A stretch of 6,332 bases of DNA from Desulfobacterales bacterium (GCA_022361315.1 JAKSBB010000028.1:1-6332); one strand, 5' to 3'; shown: positions 1 through 5,680, counted from the first letter of the stretch. Notes: generated from the letters alone by a model not told the origin. A program made the numbers and translations.

Positions 1-639
1 GGCACCGCCGATAACTACGCCGCCACCGTTCAGGAGCACGGGGAGCTTGGCGTTGGACAGCAGTTCAGCAGCTTTGGCTACGGCTTCTTCGCCGCCTGCG
101 GGACGTTCGAACTCAACCACTGCGGGCAGTTCGATGTCGATGACCTGGGTCCAGAAGTCACGGGGGATGTTGATCTGTGCAGGAGCGGAAGCGCGTTTGG
201 CCTGGAGGATAACACGGTTCAGAACTTCAGCAATACGTGAGGGATGAAGCACTTCTTCCTGGTATGCAACATGGTCTTCGAAAGTAGCCATCTGGGGTAC
301 TTCCTGGAAACCACCCTGGCCCATGGTCATGTTGGCAGCCTGGGGGGTTACCAGCAGAAGGGGAGTGTGGTTCCAGTAGGCAGTTTTTACGGGAGTAACA
401 AAGTTGGTGATGCCGGGGCCGTTCTGGGCAATCATCATGGACATTTTACCGGAAGCGCGGGTGTAACCGTCGGACATCATACCGGCATTTCCTTCGTGAC
501 CGCAGTCCCAGAAGGTTACGCCTGCTTTGGGGAACAGGTCGGATACGGGCATCATGGCAGAGCCGATGATACCGAAAGCATGTTCGATACCGTGCATCTG
601 GAGTACTTTTACAAATGCTTCTTCAGTGGTCATTTTCAT
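1..639 (-). CDS. xsc: Sulfoacetaldehyde acetyltransferase, N-terminal part (runs off left edge)
   Basis: Xsc is a thiamine-diphosphate enzyme of the cytoplasm. It converts sulfoacetaldehyde plus phosphate into acetyl phosphate and sulfite, the desulfonation step of taurine and isethionate breakdown. Only the first 213 residues are present (family length about 590), covering the N-terminal pyrimidine-binding domain and the start of the central domain. The protein starts MKMTTEEAFVKVL. It carries the HEGNAG segment with the cofactor-activating Glu at residue 49, DGYTRASGK, QNGPGITNF, AYWNHTPLLLVTPQAAN and INIPRDFWTQVIDIELP, all of which closely match Xsc as I remember it and separate it from acetolactate synthase. 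The start is fixed by ATG at 639-637 with AAGGAG 8 bases upstream on the minus strand. It is transcribed away from the deiminase gene. Codon choice (many GGT, CGT, TTC, AAC) suggests high expression. The family call is firm; the lost two thirds cannot be checked. Confidence 0.94.
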   Translation of the reverse strand, partial: MKMTTEEAFVKVLQMHGIEHAFGIIGSAMMPVSDLFPKAGVTFWDCGHEGNAGMMSDGYTRASGKMSMMIAQNGPGITNFVTPVKTAYWNHTPLLLVTPQAANMTMGQGGFQEVPQMATFEDHVAYQEEVLHPSRIAEVLNRVILQAKRASAPAQINIPRDFWTQVIDIELPAVVEFERPAGGEEAVAKAAELLSNAKLPVLLNGGGVVIGGA

Positions 640-710
640 GGTGGTTTCTCCTTGTTGTTTATTTTGTGGTGCCCAGAGGGCGAATCATCAATCCAACGTC
701 TAAATTTTTC

Positions 711-743
711 CTGATGTCTGATATCTGATATATCACACATCAG
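711..743. promoter_or_regulatory. Repeated CTGATAT-type dyad, probable operator of xsc
   Basis: Three tandem heptamers, CTGATGT (711-717), CTGATAT (718-724) and CTGATAT (725-731), are followed by two inverted copies, ATATCAC (730-736) and ACATCAG (737-743). The span 718-743 is a near-perfect dyad about 730/731 (11 of 13 pairs match), with the perfect palindrome TGATATATCA (726-735) at its core. It overlaps the -10 and start region of the xsc promoter. Palindromes of this size and base composition are typical of GntR/FadR-like regulators, but no regulator gene lies in the window, so the binding protein is unknown. Repression, relieved by a sulfonate-derived signal, is the likely mode by position (inference). 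Confidence 0.55.
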
Positions 744-754
744 TAGGCTGTCAA
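727..754 (-). promoter_or_regulatory. Probable sigma70-type promoter of xsc
   Basis: On the minus strand a perfect -35 TTGACA (754-749) is followed after 16 bases by TATATC (732-727), four of six bases matching the -10 consensus. Transcription would begin near 720, giving a leader of about 80 bases before the xsc ATG. The -10 lies in the centre of the dyad at 718-743, so a protein bound there would block the promoter. Start site not measured. Confidence 0.65.
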
Positions 755-818
755 GTTAAATTTTTATTTGCTGGTGAAAAAATATGGTAAATAAATGACA
801 ATAAAATAGTACGTGCCG

Positions 819-839
819 GGTTTTGCAGAGAGTAAAACC
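819..839 (+). other. Small hairpin in the leader of the deiminase gene
   Basis: GGTTTTGC (819-826) pairs with GTAAAACC (832-839) around the loop AGAGA, with one G-U pair. The right arm's AAAACC recurs at 844-849, so the left arm could also pair there. It lies 20 bases before the ribosome site at 859. No terminator-like T run and no known riboswitch pattern was recognised. Function unproven. Confidence 0.3.
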
Positions 840-871
840 AATGAAAACCAGCAATAATAAGGAATGTTCCG

Positions 872-1870
872 ATGAAGGTATTAAAATTTTTGATGGGGGG
901 ATACTTACTGATGGCGTTGTGTTTATCCGGGAGTGCATTGGCCGGAACCAAAAGAGTGCCGGCGGAGTGGGAGGCCCATGCCGCCACCTGGATGCAATGG
1001 CCGGGTGTCTGGGATGCCGGCATGCGCGGTGCCTTTGCAGATATTATCGCAGTAATCCAGGACTATGAACCTGTTCACCTGATTGTGCGGGATGCCGCCG
1101 AGCAAAGGGAGGCAGACGCATTCCTGTCCGGGGAGGAGGTGCCCCTGGAGAACGTCACCTTTCACCGGGTACCCAAAGAAAATGCCTGGCTGAGGGACAA
1201 CGGACCCATTTATGTGGTGGAGGACGGCAGGCTTATCGTTCAGAACTGGGGGTTTGATGCCTGGGGCGGTAATTTCGGTGAAGATGTGGGGTTTAGAAAG
1301 GACGACCGGGTGCCGGAATATATCGGAGGGTATCTGGGAATGCCGGTGGTGGACCGCACCGATTATATCCTGGAAAAGGGGAACCTTGAATTCAACGGTG
1401 CCGGGATACTGGTGGTGAACTGGGACTGCCAGGATGACCGGAATCCCGGTATGATAAAGGCGACGCATGAAGAAATTCTTCGGGATGCATTCGGTGTGGA
1501 CCGGATCATCTGGGCATACGGCCATCATCCCGATGACGGCACCACAGGCCACATCGATGGCATTGCAAGATTTATAGATACAGATGTCATCGTTATTGCC
1601 GATACCGGTGAGGATACCGAACTGGATCTGGCAGCGGCCTGCCGTGCGGAGGGATTGACGGTACAATTTTATCCCGGAGATCCCAACTGGCTGGTGGGAA
1701 ATGGTTTTGTGGCTGCCATGGGGGAGGGGGGCCCTGAAGATGCTGAACTTAAATCTTACCTGGAGTCCTTTTTTCCGGACCGGGACGTATATATGATCGA
1801 TGCCCGGACCATTGCCGACGCCGGCGGGGGGATCCATTGTGTGACCAACGATCAGCCGCGAATGAAGTAG
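872..1870 (+). CDS. Exported agmatine deiminase / PPAD-type deiminase family protein
   Basis: 332 residues of the family that holds agmatine deiminase (AguA: agmatine to N-carbamoylputrescine plus ammonia) and Porphyromonas-type peptidylarginine deiminase. Visible family motifs are WLRDNGP (106-112), GFDAWGG (127-133), EKGNLEFNGAG (168-178), an RNP at 190-192, GHIDG (226-230) with the catalytic His227 and Asp229, and GGGIHCVT with the nucleophile Cys323 near the C-terminus. All expected catalytic residues appear present. The first 25 residues look like a Sec signal peptide: lysines at 2 and 5, a hydrophobic stretch, and ALA before a probable cut at 24/25. The mature part of about 308 residues is short for AguA (usually about 345-370), which normally lacks a signal. 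The ATG at 872 has AAGGA at 859-863. Substrate could be agmatine, peptidylarginine or another guanidino compound; sequence alone does not decide. The small secreted protein gene lies 119 bases downstream. Confidence 0.85.
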   Translation: MKVLKFLMGGYLLMALCLSGSALAGTKRVPAEWEAHAATWMQWPGVWDAGMRGAFADIIAVIQDYEPVHLIVRDAAEQREADAFLSGEEVPLENVTFHRVPKENAWLRDNGPIYVVEDGRLIVQNWGFDAWGGNFGEDVGFRKDDRVPEYIGGYLGMPVVDRTDYILEKGNLEFNGAGILVVNWDCQDDRNPGMIKATHEEILRDAFGVDRIIWAYGHHPDDGTTGHIDGIARFIDTDVIVIADTGEDTELDLAAACRAEGLTVQFYPGDPNWLVGNGFVAAMGEGGPEDAELKSYLESFFPDRDVYMIDARTIADAGGGIHCVTNDQPRMK

Positions 1871-1927
1871 CCGGCCTGAAGTCGTTTTGATTCATCCGTT
1901 CTGATACATCTTGCCATTTCTGGTCAC

Positions 1928-1968
1928 GGATTGGTATCCTGCAGCCTAAGGCTGTGGGATATTGATTC
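1928..1968 (+). other. Long strand-specific RNA hairpin between the deiminase and the small secreted protein
   Basis: Bases 1928-1946 can pair with 1950-1968 along all 19 positions around the loop TAA. Thirteen pairs are Watson-Crick and six are G-U (1929/1967, 1932/1964, 1933/1963, 1934/1962, 1940/1956, 1941/1955). The six G-U pairs become A-C mismatches in the opposite strand, so the structure fits plus-strand RNA only. No T run follows, so it is not a classic terminator. It ends 8 bases before the GAGGAGG ribosome site of the next gene and may affect its translation, RNA processing, or mark the 3' end of the deiminase message. Confidence 0.45.
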
Positions 1969-1989
1969 AATTCCAAGAGGAGGAGCAAG

Positions 1990-2352
1990 ATGAAAAGATT
2001 TATAGTTGTCATATCCGTGCTGGTGCTTTGTGCATTTCCTTGTTTTACCGTTCTGGCACAAGAGAAGCTCACCTGCGAGGATCTCACCGATATCGCCAAT
2101 GACCTGGATGACATTGCTGTGGCCTTTGACAATGCCGGGGTGATTGAAGAGGGGGATGTGATTGACCAGGCGCTGGGGGAGATTATTGATGCACTGATTC
2201 TTCTGTCAGATATCGAGAATGATCCGGGGATGACCCGTGGGGTGGATAATCTTATAAAGGCCTACAACAATTTTGACGGAAGCGGTTTTGCCGTCAGTCT
2301 GGACAGTGTGATTGTGAGCCTGGACCGGCTGTACGACAGGGATTGTCAATAG
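1990..2352 (+). CDS. Small acidic predicted secreted protein, function unknown
   Basis: 120 residues, not recognised as a known family. Residues 1-23 form a clear signal peptide: MKR, then a hydrophobic run, then VLA before a likely cut at 23/24. There is no lipobox, so a soluble periplasmic or extracellular protein is expected. The mature part of about 97 residues is strongly acidic (about 23 Asp/Glu against 5 Lys/Arg) and looks mainly helical. It carries exactly two cysteines, Cys29 near the new N-terminus and Cys119 one residue from the end, well placed to join the two ends by a disulfide. The ATG is preceded by a strong GAGGAGG (1977-1983). It may share a transcript with the upstream deiminase gene, since no T-run terminator separates them, but a hairpin lies between. 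A bidirectional terminator follows at 2397. Reality is supported by the signal peptide and ribosome site; role is open. Confidence 0.78.
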   Translation: MKRFIVVISVLVLCAFPCFTVLAQEKLTCEDLTDIANDLDDIAVAFDNAGVIEEGDVIDQALGEIIDALILLSDIENDPGMTRGVDNLIKAYNNFDGSGFAVSLDSVIVSLDRLYDRDCQ

Positions 2353-2396
2353 GGACTGTCAATAAGGCCCTACACCGCGTATAGCAAACAAAAAAA

Positions 2397-2424
2397 CAGG
2401 CGTACGGTTTGTTCCGTACGCCTG
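2397..2424. terminator. Bidirectional intrinsic terminator between convergent genes
   Basis: A perfect 11-bp stem, CAGGCGTACGG (2397-2407) with CCGTACGCCTG (2414-2424), closes the loop TTTGTT. On the plus strand it is followed by CTTTTAGTTT. On the minus strand the run of seven A at 2390-2396 gives a T tract. It can end the small secreted protein transcript (stop at 2352) and the dapA transcript (stop at 2458) from opposite sides. Confidence 0.9.
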
Positions 2425-2457
2425 CTTTTAGTTTATGTGTTCTTCAGGAACCGGGCT

Positions 2458-3492
2458 TTAATAATTGTACCAGAATTCTTCCCGGGTTGCCGCATCGTTC
2501 AACTGCCGGTCGATATCCACGTTAAATGCCTTGGCAATCGGTGCAAAAATTTCAGGGGTCTCTGTCTGAACTTTGTTCAGGGCGGCCAGCACCACATCAA
2601 AGCCTTTGCGGGTCATTTTACCCAGGGGCGGACGGCAGGGACCGCCGGGCATGCCCAGGATCTGCATCATGGTTTTCAGGGGCAGGGGGTTTCTTGCCCG
2701 GCAGGATACGCTGCCAAATTCGCTCTCCTCATCGGTGGTCACCACCACCAGATCCAGCAGGGGCTTCAGGGCGTCCTGGATCTTTTTGGCCTCTTCGGCC
2801 TGGCCCTGGTTGAGCAGTGCCACCATTTTTGACATGAATCCCGGTGCAATGTTGGACATGACAGAGATGGAACCGCAGGCCTTTATATCGGCGTCGGTCA
2901 TAATGTCATAGACCAGGCCGTCGTCTCCGGAGAGGATATTGAAGTCATCACCGCAGAGCTTACGGGTGAGCCGCATGTTGTCCGGATTGCCGGTGGCTTC
3001 TTTCACCGAGGAAATGTTGGGACAGGTCTTGGCCAGGATAGCCAGATCCTGGGCCAGCATCTGGGCCCCGGTACGGCCGGGAATGATATAGGGGATCATG
3101 TCCAGGTCCGGGTATTCCCGGGCAATGGGTTCATAGTATTCCCGGCGGATTTCCAGGGAGGAGGGGCCGTTGTAGTAGGGGTCCACCAGCAGGACGCTGT
3201 CCACGCCTTCCTCTGCCGCATGTCCTGTGGCAACAATGGCTTCAGCCGTATTATTGGAACCTGTTCCTGCGATGCACTTGCACTTACCCTTTACCTGTTT
3301 GGCTGTCAGAGCGATAACCAGATCATGCTCTTTCCATTTAAAGGTGGGGCTTTCGCCGGTGGTGCCGGTGGCCAGAATACCGGTGATGCCGTTGTCCGTC
3401 TGAAACTCAATGAGCTGCGCCAGACCGTCCTGGTCCAGCTCGCCCGCTGCGTTAAACGGGGTGACGAGTGCAGTGTAGCATCCTTGTTCCAT
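2458..3492 (-). CDS. dapA: 4-hydroxy-tetrahydrodipicolinate synthase (DapA family) with C-terminal extension
   Basis: Class I aldolase-type TIM-barrel enzyme. DapA condenses pyruvate with aspartate semialdehyde, the first committed step to lysine and diaminopimelate, in the cytoplasm. Counting from Met at 3492-3490 (344 residues), the DapA set is complete: GTTGES with Thr44 and Thr45, DPYYN with Tyr107, PYIIPGRTG with Tyr135 and Arg140, the Schiff-base lysine Lys164 in SVKEATGN, and the ILSGDD segment. The N-acetylneuraminate lyase branch is less likely given Thr-Thr-Gly-Glu-Ser and GRTG. The usual length is about 290; the extra 35 or so residues (about 310-344) follow the normal end of the barrel and helical domain and finish in EEFWYNY. 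An upstream in-frame ATG (3546) would add 18 residues, but 3492 is preferred because ACGGAG lies 9 bases before it and the family homology begins there. It stands alone, divergent from the TPR gene, with no other lysine genes in view. Confidence 0.88.
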   Translation of the reverse strand: MEQGCYTALVTPFNAAGELDQDGLAQLIEFQTDNGITGILATGTTGESPTFKWKEHDLVIALTAKQVKGKCKCIAGTGSNNTAEAIVATGHAAEEGVDSVLLVDPYYNGPSSLEIRREYYEPIAREYPDLDMIPYIIPGRTGAQMLAQDLAILAKTCPNISSVKEATGNPDNMRLTRKLCGDDFNILSGDDGLVYDIMTDADIKACGSISVMSNIAPGFMSKMVALLNQGQAEEAKKIQDALKPLLDLVVVTTDEESEFGSVSCRARNPLPLKTMMQILGMPGGPCRPPLGKMTRKGFDVVLAALNKVQTETPEIFAPIAKAFNVDIDRQLNDAATREEFWYNY

Positions 3493-3591
3493 AATAAAAA
3501 ACTCCGTAAATGATATAACGATTGATGCCCGTTTCCGGGTTGCCAAAATCAGGTGCTATCACAGTTTGGGGCAGGTCTTCAAGAGATAATA

Positions 3592-3606
3592 TTCCCCTGA
3601 CGGGAA
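3592..3606. repeat. Short inverted repeat upstream of the TPR gene promoter
   Basis: TTCCC (3592-3596) and GGGAA (3602-3606) flank CTGAC. It ends 11 bases before the -35 element at 3618, a place where an activator or repressor could bind. The arms are only 5 bp, so chance is possible. It lies in the 224-bp divergent region between dapA and the TPR gene. Near the dapA side the only other structure is CCCG-GAAA-CGGG (3539-3528, minus strand), a 4-bp stem with a GNRA-type loop in the dapA leader. Confidence 0.25.
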
Positions 3607-3617
3607 AGTGAAAGACC

Positions 3618-3645
3618 TTGACACCTGTGCTAAGTGGTCTATTAT
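3618..3645 (+). promoter_or_regulatory. Probable sigma70-type promoter of the TPR gene
   Basis: Perfect -35 TTGACA (3618-3623), 16-base spacer, then TATTAT (3640-3645) inside the AT-rich stretch TATTATATAAG; other -10 registers overlap. Transcription would begin near 3652, leaving a leader of about 65 bases before the ATG at 3717. It could drive the TPR gene and the 382-residue gene together. Confidence 0.65.
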
Positions 3646-3716
3646 ATAAGATTTACGTCGAAAGACAATGAATATAATTAATTTGTATATAACGATTAAG
3701 TTTCGAGGAGTTATAG

Positions 3717-4382
3717 ATGTCTAATCCCAACCTGCCCAAAAGCGCAGACGAACATATCGCCAACCTGCGGTATGCCCTGACCCAGAATGCCGAGTGCGGC
3801 ACCACGCATTACAACCTGGCCGTGGCGCTGATGGGGAAGCAGGAATTTGCAGAGGCTGAAAAAGAGCTGCATGAAGCCATCGACTGCAGCCCCACCCTGG
3901 CGGAAGCCTATACCCTGCTCGGCGGGATCTGCCTCCAGCGCGGCGACCTGGAAGGCTGCTACCGGTTCAACAGCCGTGCCACCAAGGCTCGTGCCGGGTT
4001 TGCCGAAGGATATGCCAACATGGGCTTCGTTCTGCTGCAGCTCATCGACGGCAAGGATGAAAAGGAAGACGATGAAAAGTGGCATAAGGCCACCAAATTT
4101 TTGAAAAAGGCCGTCATCCATAACAAGCATTTCATCCAGGCCTATACCACTTTGGGCACTGCCTATTTCATGAAAGGCCTTGTGGATGAAGGCATAAAAG
4201 CCAATCTGGAAGCCCTGGAAGTGGAACCCAATTTTCCTGTGGCCCACAATAACCTGGCCGTAGCTTACCTGGAGAAAGAAGATTTTCCCAAGGCAATCGA
4301 ACACTGCGACAAAGCGCTTCAACTGGGATACGAAGTGCCCCAGGAACTCCAGGCTGAACTGGCCCCCCACAGAACCGCATAA
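3717..4382 (+). CDS. Tetratricopeptide repeat (TPR) protein
   Basis: 221 residues made almost wholly of TPR helical hairpins, a scaffold for protein-protein contacts. Repeat units fall at about 27-60 (HYNLAVALMGKQEFAEAEKE), 61-94 (AYTLLGGICLQRGDLEG), 95-138, 139-172 (AYTTLGTAYFMKGLVDEG) and 173-206 (AHNNLAVAYLEKEDFPKAI). The third unit is interrupted by a highly charged insert at about 111-121 (DGKDEKEDDEK). There is no signal peptide or membrane segment, so it is cytoplasmic. The ATG is set by GAGGAG at 3705-3710, 6 bases upstream. The next gene starts 10 bases after its stop, implying one transcript and probably coupled translation. Its partner is unknown; the position two genes before dsrA makes a role around sulfite reductase assembly or regulation possible, but that is inference. 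Confidence 0.92.
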   Translation: MSNPNLPKSADEHIANLRYALTQNAECGTTHYNLAVALMGKQEFAEAEKELHEAIDCSPTLAEAYTLLGGICLQRGDLEGCYRFNSRATKARAGFAEGYANMGFVLLQLIDGKDEKEDDEKWHKATKFLKKAVIHNKHFIQAYTTLGTAYFMKGLVDEGIKANLEALEVEPNFPVAHNNLAVAYLEKEDFPKAIEHCDKALQLGYEVPQELQAELAPHRTA

Positions 4383-4392
4383 TCATACCTGA

Positions 4393-5541
4393 ATGACCCC
4401 TTATAAATCTCTATCCTTATATATAACGGGCGAGTCCGGTGAACTGTCACCGGACTCGCCTCTATGGACAATGTCCCTTGCCGGGCAATCCGGACGCTTT
4501 ACCGGTGATCAAGCGGTTACAGACAGCGGGTGGACCATCGGTGAATATATGTCCGCCGCCACAGGATTCCTCTGCGAGACTGATAATGCTTCGGCCCTGG
4601 CGGCTGCCATGGGCCTTACCGCAGAGGCGCTGGCTGATACGGATGTATCTATTTACCTGGAAAAACACGGGGCATATTACCATCCCATCCGGGTGGTTGC
4701 CCAAAAGGCGGACAGGACGGTTCCGTTTGTACTGAACGGTGCCGTCACCGATCATGGTCTTGCGCTGATCAAAAAAGAGACGGCGCTGCTGGACACTTTG
4801 GTGCCCGAACTCGGTGGAAAGAGGGTGCCGGAGGTATATGCCACCGGAGAAATAAGTTGTGCATCGGGAAACGCGGGTTTTTTCCTGGGGCCGTGGTTCG
4901 ACGGATTCCATGAATTCCACATCACCGGTAACGGTGACCGGGTGGTGATCTGGCGGCCCGGTGAAACCGATCTTTTTCTGCCGCTGGAACAGGCACTGCC
5001 CATATATGAAAATATCGCTGCGCTCCTGACACGGGCCTATGACCCGGACTCCGGCCGGGAAATTTTCCCCTGGCACCACGCGGCCGGAGACTTTATTGTG
5101 GATCCCGAGGACGAGGTCATGCCGGTCCGGCTGATCACGGTCCGGGGATATGAAAGTCTGTCAGGCATGGATGTGTCTGAGATCGGGCCTTACCCTGCTC
5201 TCCTGTTCTTCCTGCTCAATCTGACCCTGCGCATGCGGCTGGACCGCATCGACGGGGTGGGAACCCCGGTATTTATCGACAAATCCGTGTTGGAGGCCGC
5301 CATAAAAGGGTTTGTCCGGGGGCTCAAAGAAAAGGGCGTCGGTACCACGGAATTTCTTTCCGGCTTTGCCGGCCTCTTTTCTCAACTGGATGAAGGGCAA
5401 CTACTCGGTATCTTAATTCAACTGATGGAAACCTGGCCGCCGGGGAACTCTGAAATGGGGATTTTACAGGCCGAACTGGCCGCCCATTGCGCTGAAATCA
5501 GTGCCCTGTTTAATTCCCGGGATATTCTCGATTTTTATTGA
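4393..5541 (+). CDS. Uncharacterised 382-residue protein upstream of dsrA, distantly kinase-like
   Basis: Not recognised as a named family. It is soluble in appearance: no signal peptide, only one hydrophobic stretch (about 268-281, YPALLFFLLNLTLR), which looks like a buried helix. The middle part weakly recalls the aminoglycoside-phosphotransferase/kinase fold. Residues 97-153 resemble an N-lobe with an IKKETALL helix and a VPEVYATGE strand; 162-176 (GFFLGPWFDGFHEFH) resembles a hinge strand; 228-236 (HHAAGDFIV) sits where a catalytic HxD loop would lie; 245-252 (VRLITVRG) lacks the metal-binding Asp. If the fold is right, it may be an inactive or altered kinase. The start at 4393 has no Shine-Dalgarno, but it lies 10 bases after the TPR stop, favouring translational coupling. 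The alternative ATG at 4471 also lacks a ribosome site and follows a strong hairpin. The stop codon overlaps the -35 of the probable dsrA promoter. Coding status is well supported by length and codon pattern; function is open. Confidence 0.85.
   Translation: MTPYKSLSLYITGESGELSPDSPLWTMSLAGQSGRFTGDQAVTDSGWTIGEYMSAATGFLCETDNASALAAAMGLTAEALADTDVSIYLEKHGAYYHPIRVVAQKADRTVPFVLNGAVTDHGLALIKKETALLDTLVPELGGKRVPEVYATGEISCASGNAGFFLGPWFDGFHEFHITGNGDRVVIWRPGETDLFLPLEQALPIYENIAALLTRAYDPDSGREIFPWHHAAGDFIVDPEDEVMPVRLITVRGYESLSGMDVSEIGPYPALLFFLLNLTLRMRLDRIDGVGTPVFIDKSVLEAAIKGFVRGLKEKGVGTTEFLSGFAGLFSQLDEGQLLGILIQLMETWPPGNSEMGILQAELAAHCAEISALFNSRDILDFY
4429..4460. repeat. Perfect 14-bp GC-rich inverted repeat within the start of the 382-residue gene
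   Basis: GGCGAGTCCGGTGA (4429-4442) and TCACCGGACTCGCC (4447-4460) are exact complements around the loop ACTG. In RNA it would be a very stable hairpin, 33 bases after the A of the ATG at 4393. It encodes part of ITGESGELSPDSP if that start is used. No T run follows on either strand, so it is not a typical intrinsic terminator. It may slow or set translation of the gene relative to the TPR gene, protect the TPR message end after processing, or bind a protein as DNA. Confidence 0.6.
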
Positions 5542-5566
5542 CATGTGGAAACAGAAATTCTATATC
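5538..5566 (+). promoter_or_regulatory. Probable dsrA promoter overlapping the upstream stop codon
   Basis: Perfect -35 TTGACA (5538-5543), 17-base spacer, then TATATC (5561-5566), four of six to consensus. The TGA stop of the upstream gene (5539-5541) lies inside the -35. Transcription would begin near 5573, giving a leader of about 143 bases before dsrA. A second, weaker match is TTGCTT (5579-5584), 18 bases, TGATAA (5603-5608). No terminator with a T run is seen between the genes, so read-through from upstream is also possible. Confidence 0.6.
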
Positions 5567-5594
5567 TGCAATGTTATTTTGCTTAAATTGTTCC

Positions 5595-5629
5595 TTTCAA
5601 AATGATAAAAAAAATATAACGTTTTGAAA
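5595..5629. repeat. Inverted repeat TTTCAAAA / TTTTGAAA in the dsrA leader
   Basis: Perfect 8-bp arms at 5595-5602 and 5622-5629 separated by 19 AT-rich bases. It overlaps the weaker candidate -10 at 5603 and lies within the leader expected from the stronger promoter. It may be a protein-binding site or a weak RNA stem. The region is AT-rich, so chance occurrence is a real alternative. Confidence 0.3.
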
Positions 5630-5649
5630 TGACACAAAAAAAGAACACT

Positions 5650-5680
5650 TGATGAAAAGTTTGGAAAAATCTTTTCATTG
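5650..5680 (+). repeat. Inverted repeat ATGAAAAG / CTTTTCAT in the dsrA leader
   Basis: ATGAAAAG (5652-5659) pairs with CTTTTCAT (5671-5678) around an 11-base loop; two further G-U pairs (5651/5679 and 5650/5680) extend it to 10 pairs in plus-strand RNA. It ends about 24 bases before the GGAGG ribosome site of dsrA, so it could shape leader stability or translation. Unproven. Confidence 0.35.

Noticed and set aside
671..681. GCCC-AGA-GGGC mini-palindrome in the xsc leader
   Set aside because: Four-bp arms are too short to claim a regulatory structure.
244..714. 156-codon plus-strand open frame opposite xsc
   Set aside because: The minus strand encodes a highly conserved Xsc protein here; the plus frame is its complement.
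763..795. TTTATTT / AAATAAA inverted repeat upstream of the deiminase gene
   Set aside because: Arms are pure A/T in an AT-rich stretch, so chance is the simplest explanation.
923..1837. Long open frame of 304 codons on the minus strand, antisense to the deiminase gene
   Set aside because: It lies fully under a gene with intact catalytic motifs, has no ribosome site that I can see, and its product has no recognisable domain; it is a by-product of high GC third positions.
2341..2366. Near-repeat TTGTCAATAGGGA / CTGTCAATAAGGC at the stop of the small protein gene
   Set aside because: Only two short imperfect copies; most likely a small local duplication without clear meaning.
3493..3546. Upstream in-frame ATG extending DapA by 18 residues
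   Set aside because: The extension (MATRKRASIV...) lies outside family homology, and the Met at 3492 has a good ribosome site 9 bases before it.
3556..3582. Minus-strand TTGAAG-N15-TGATAG as a dapA promoter
   Set aside because: Spacing of 15 is short and both hexamers are weak; no convincing dapA promoter was found.
3711..4370. 219-codon open frame on the minus strand across the TPR gene
   Set aside because: Mirror of a clearly repetitive TPR coding sequence; no start signal or family likeness.
4462..5079. 205-codon open frame on the minus strand within the 382-residue gene
   Set aside because: No ribosome site and no recognisable domain; the plus-strand frame is longer and coupled to the TPR gene.
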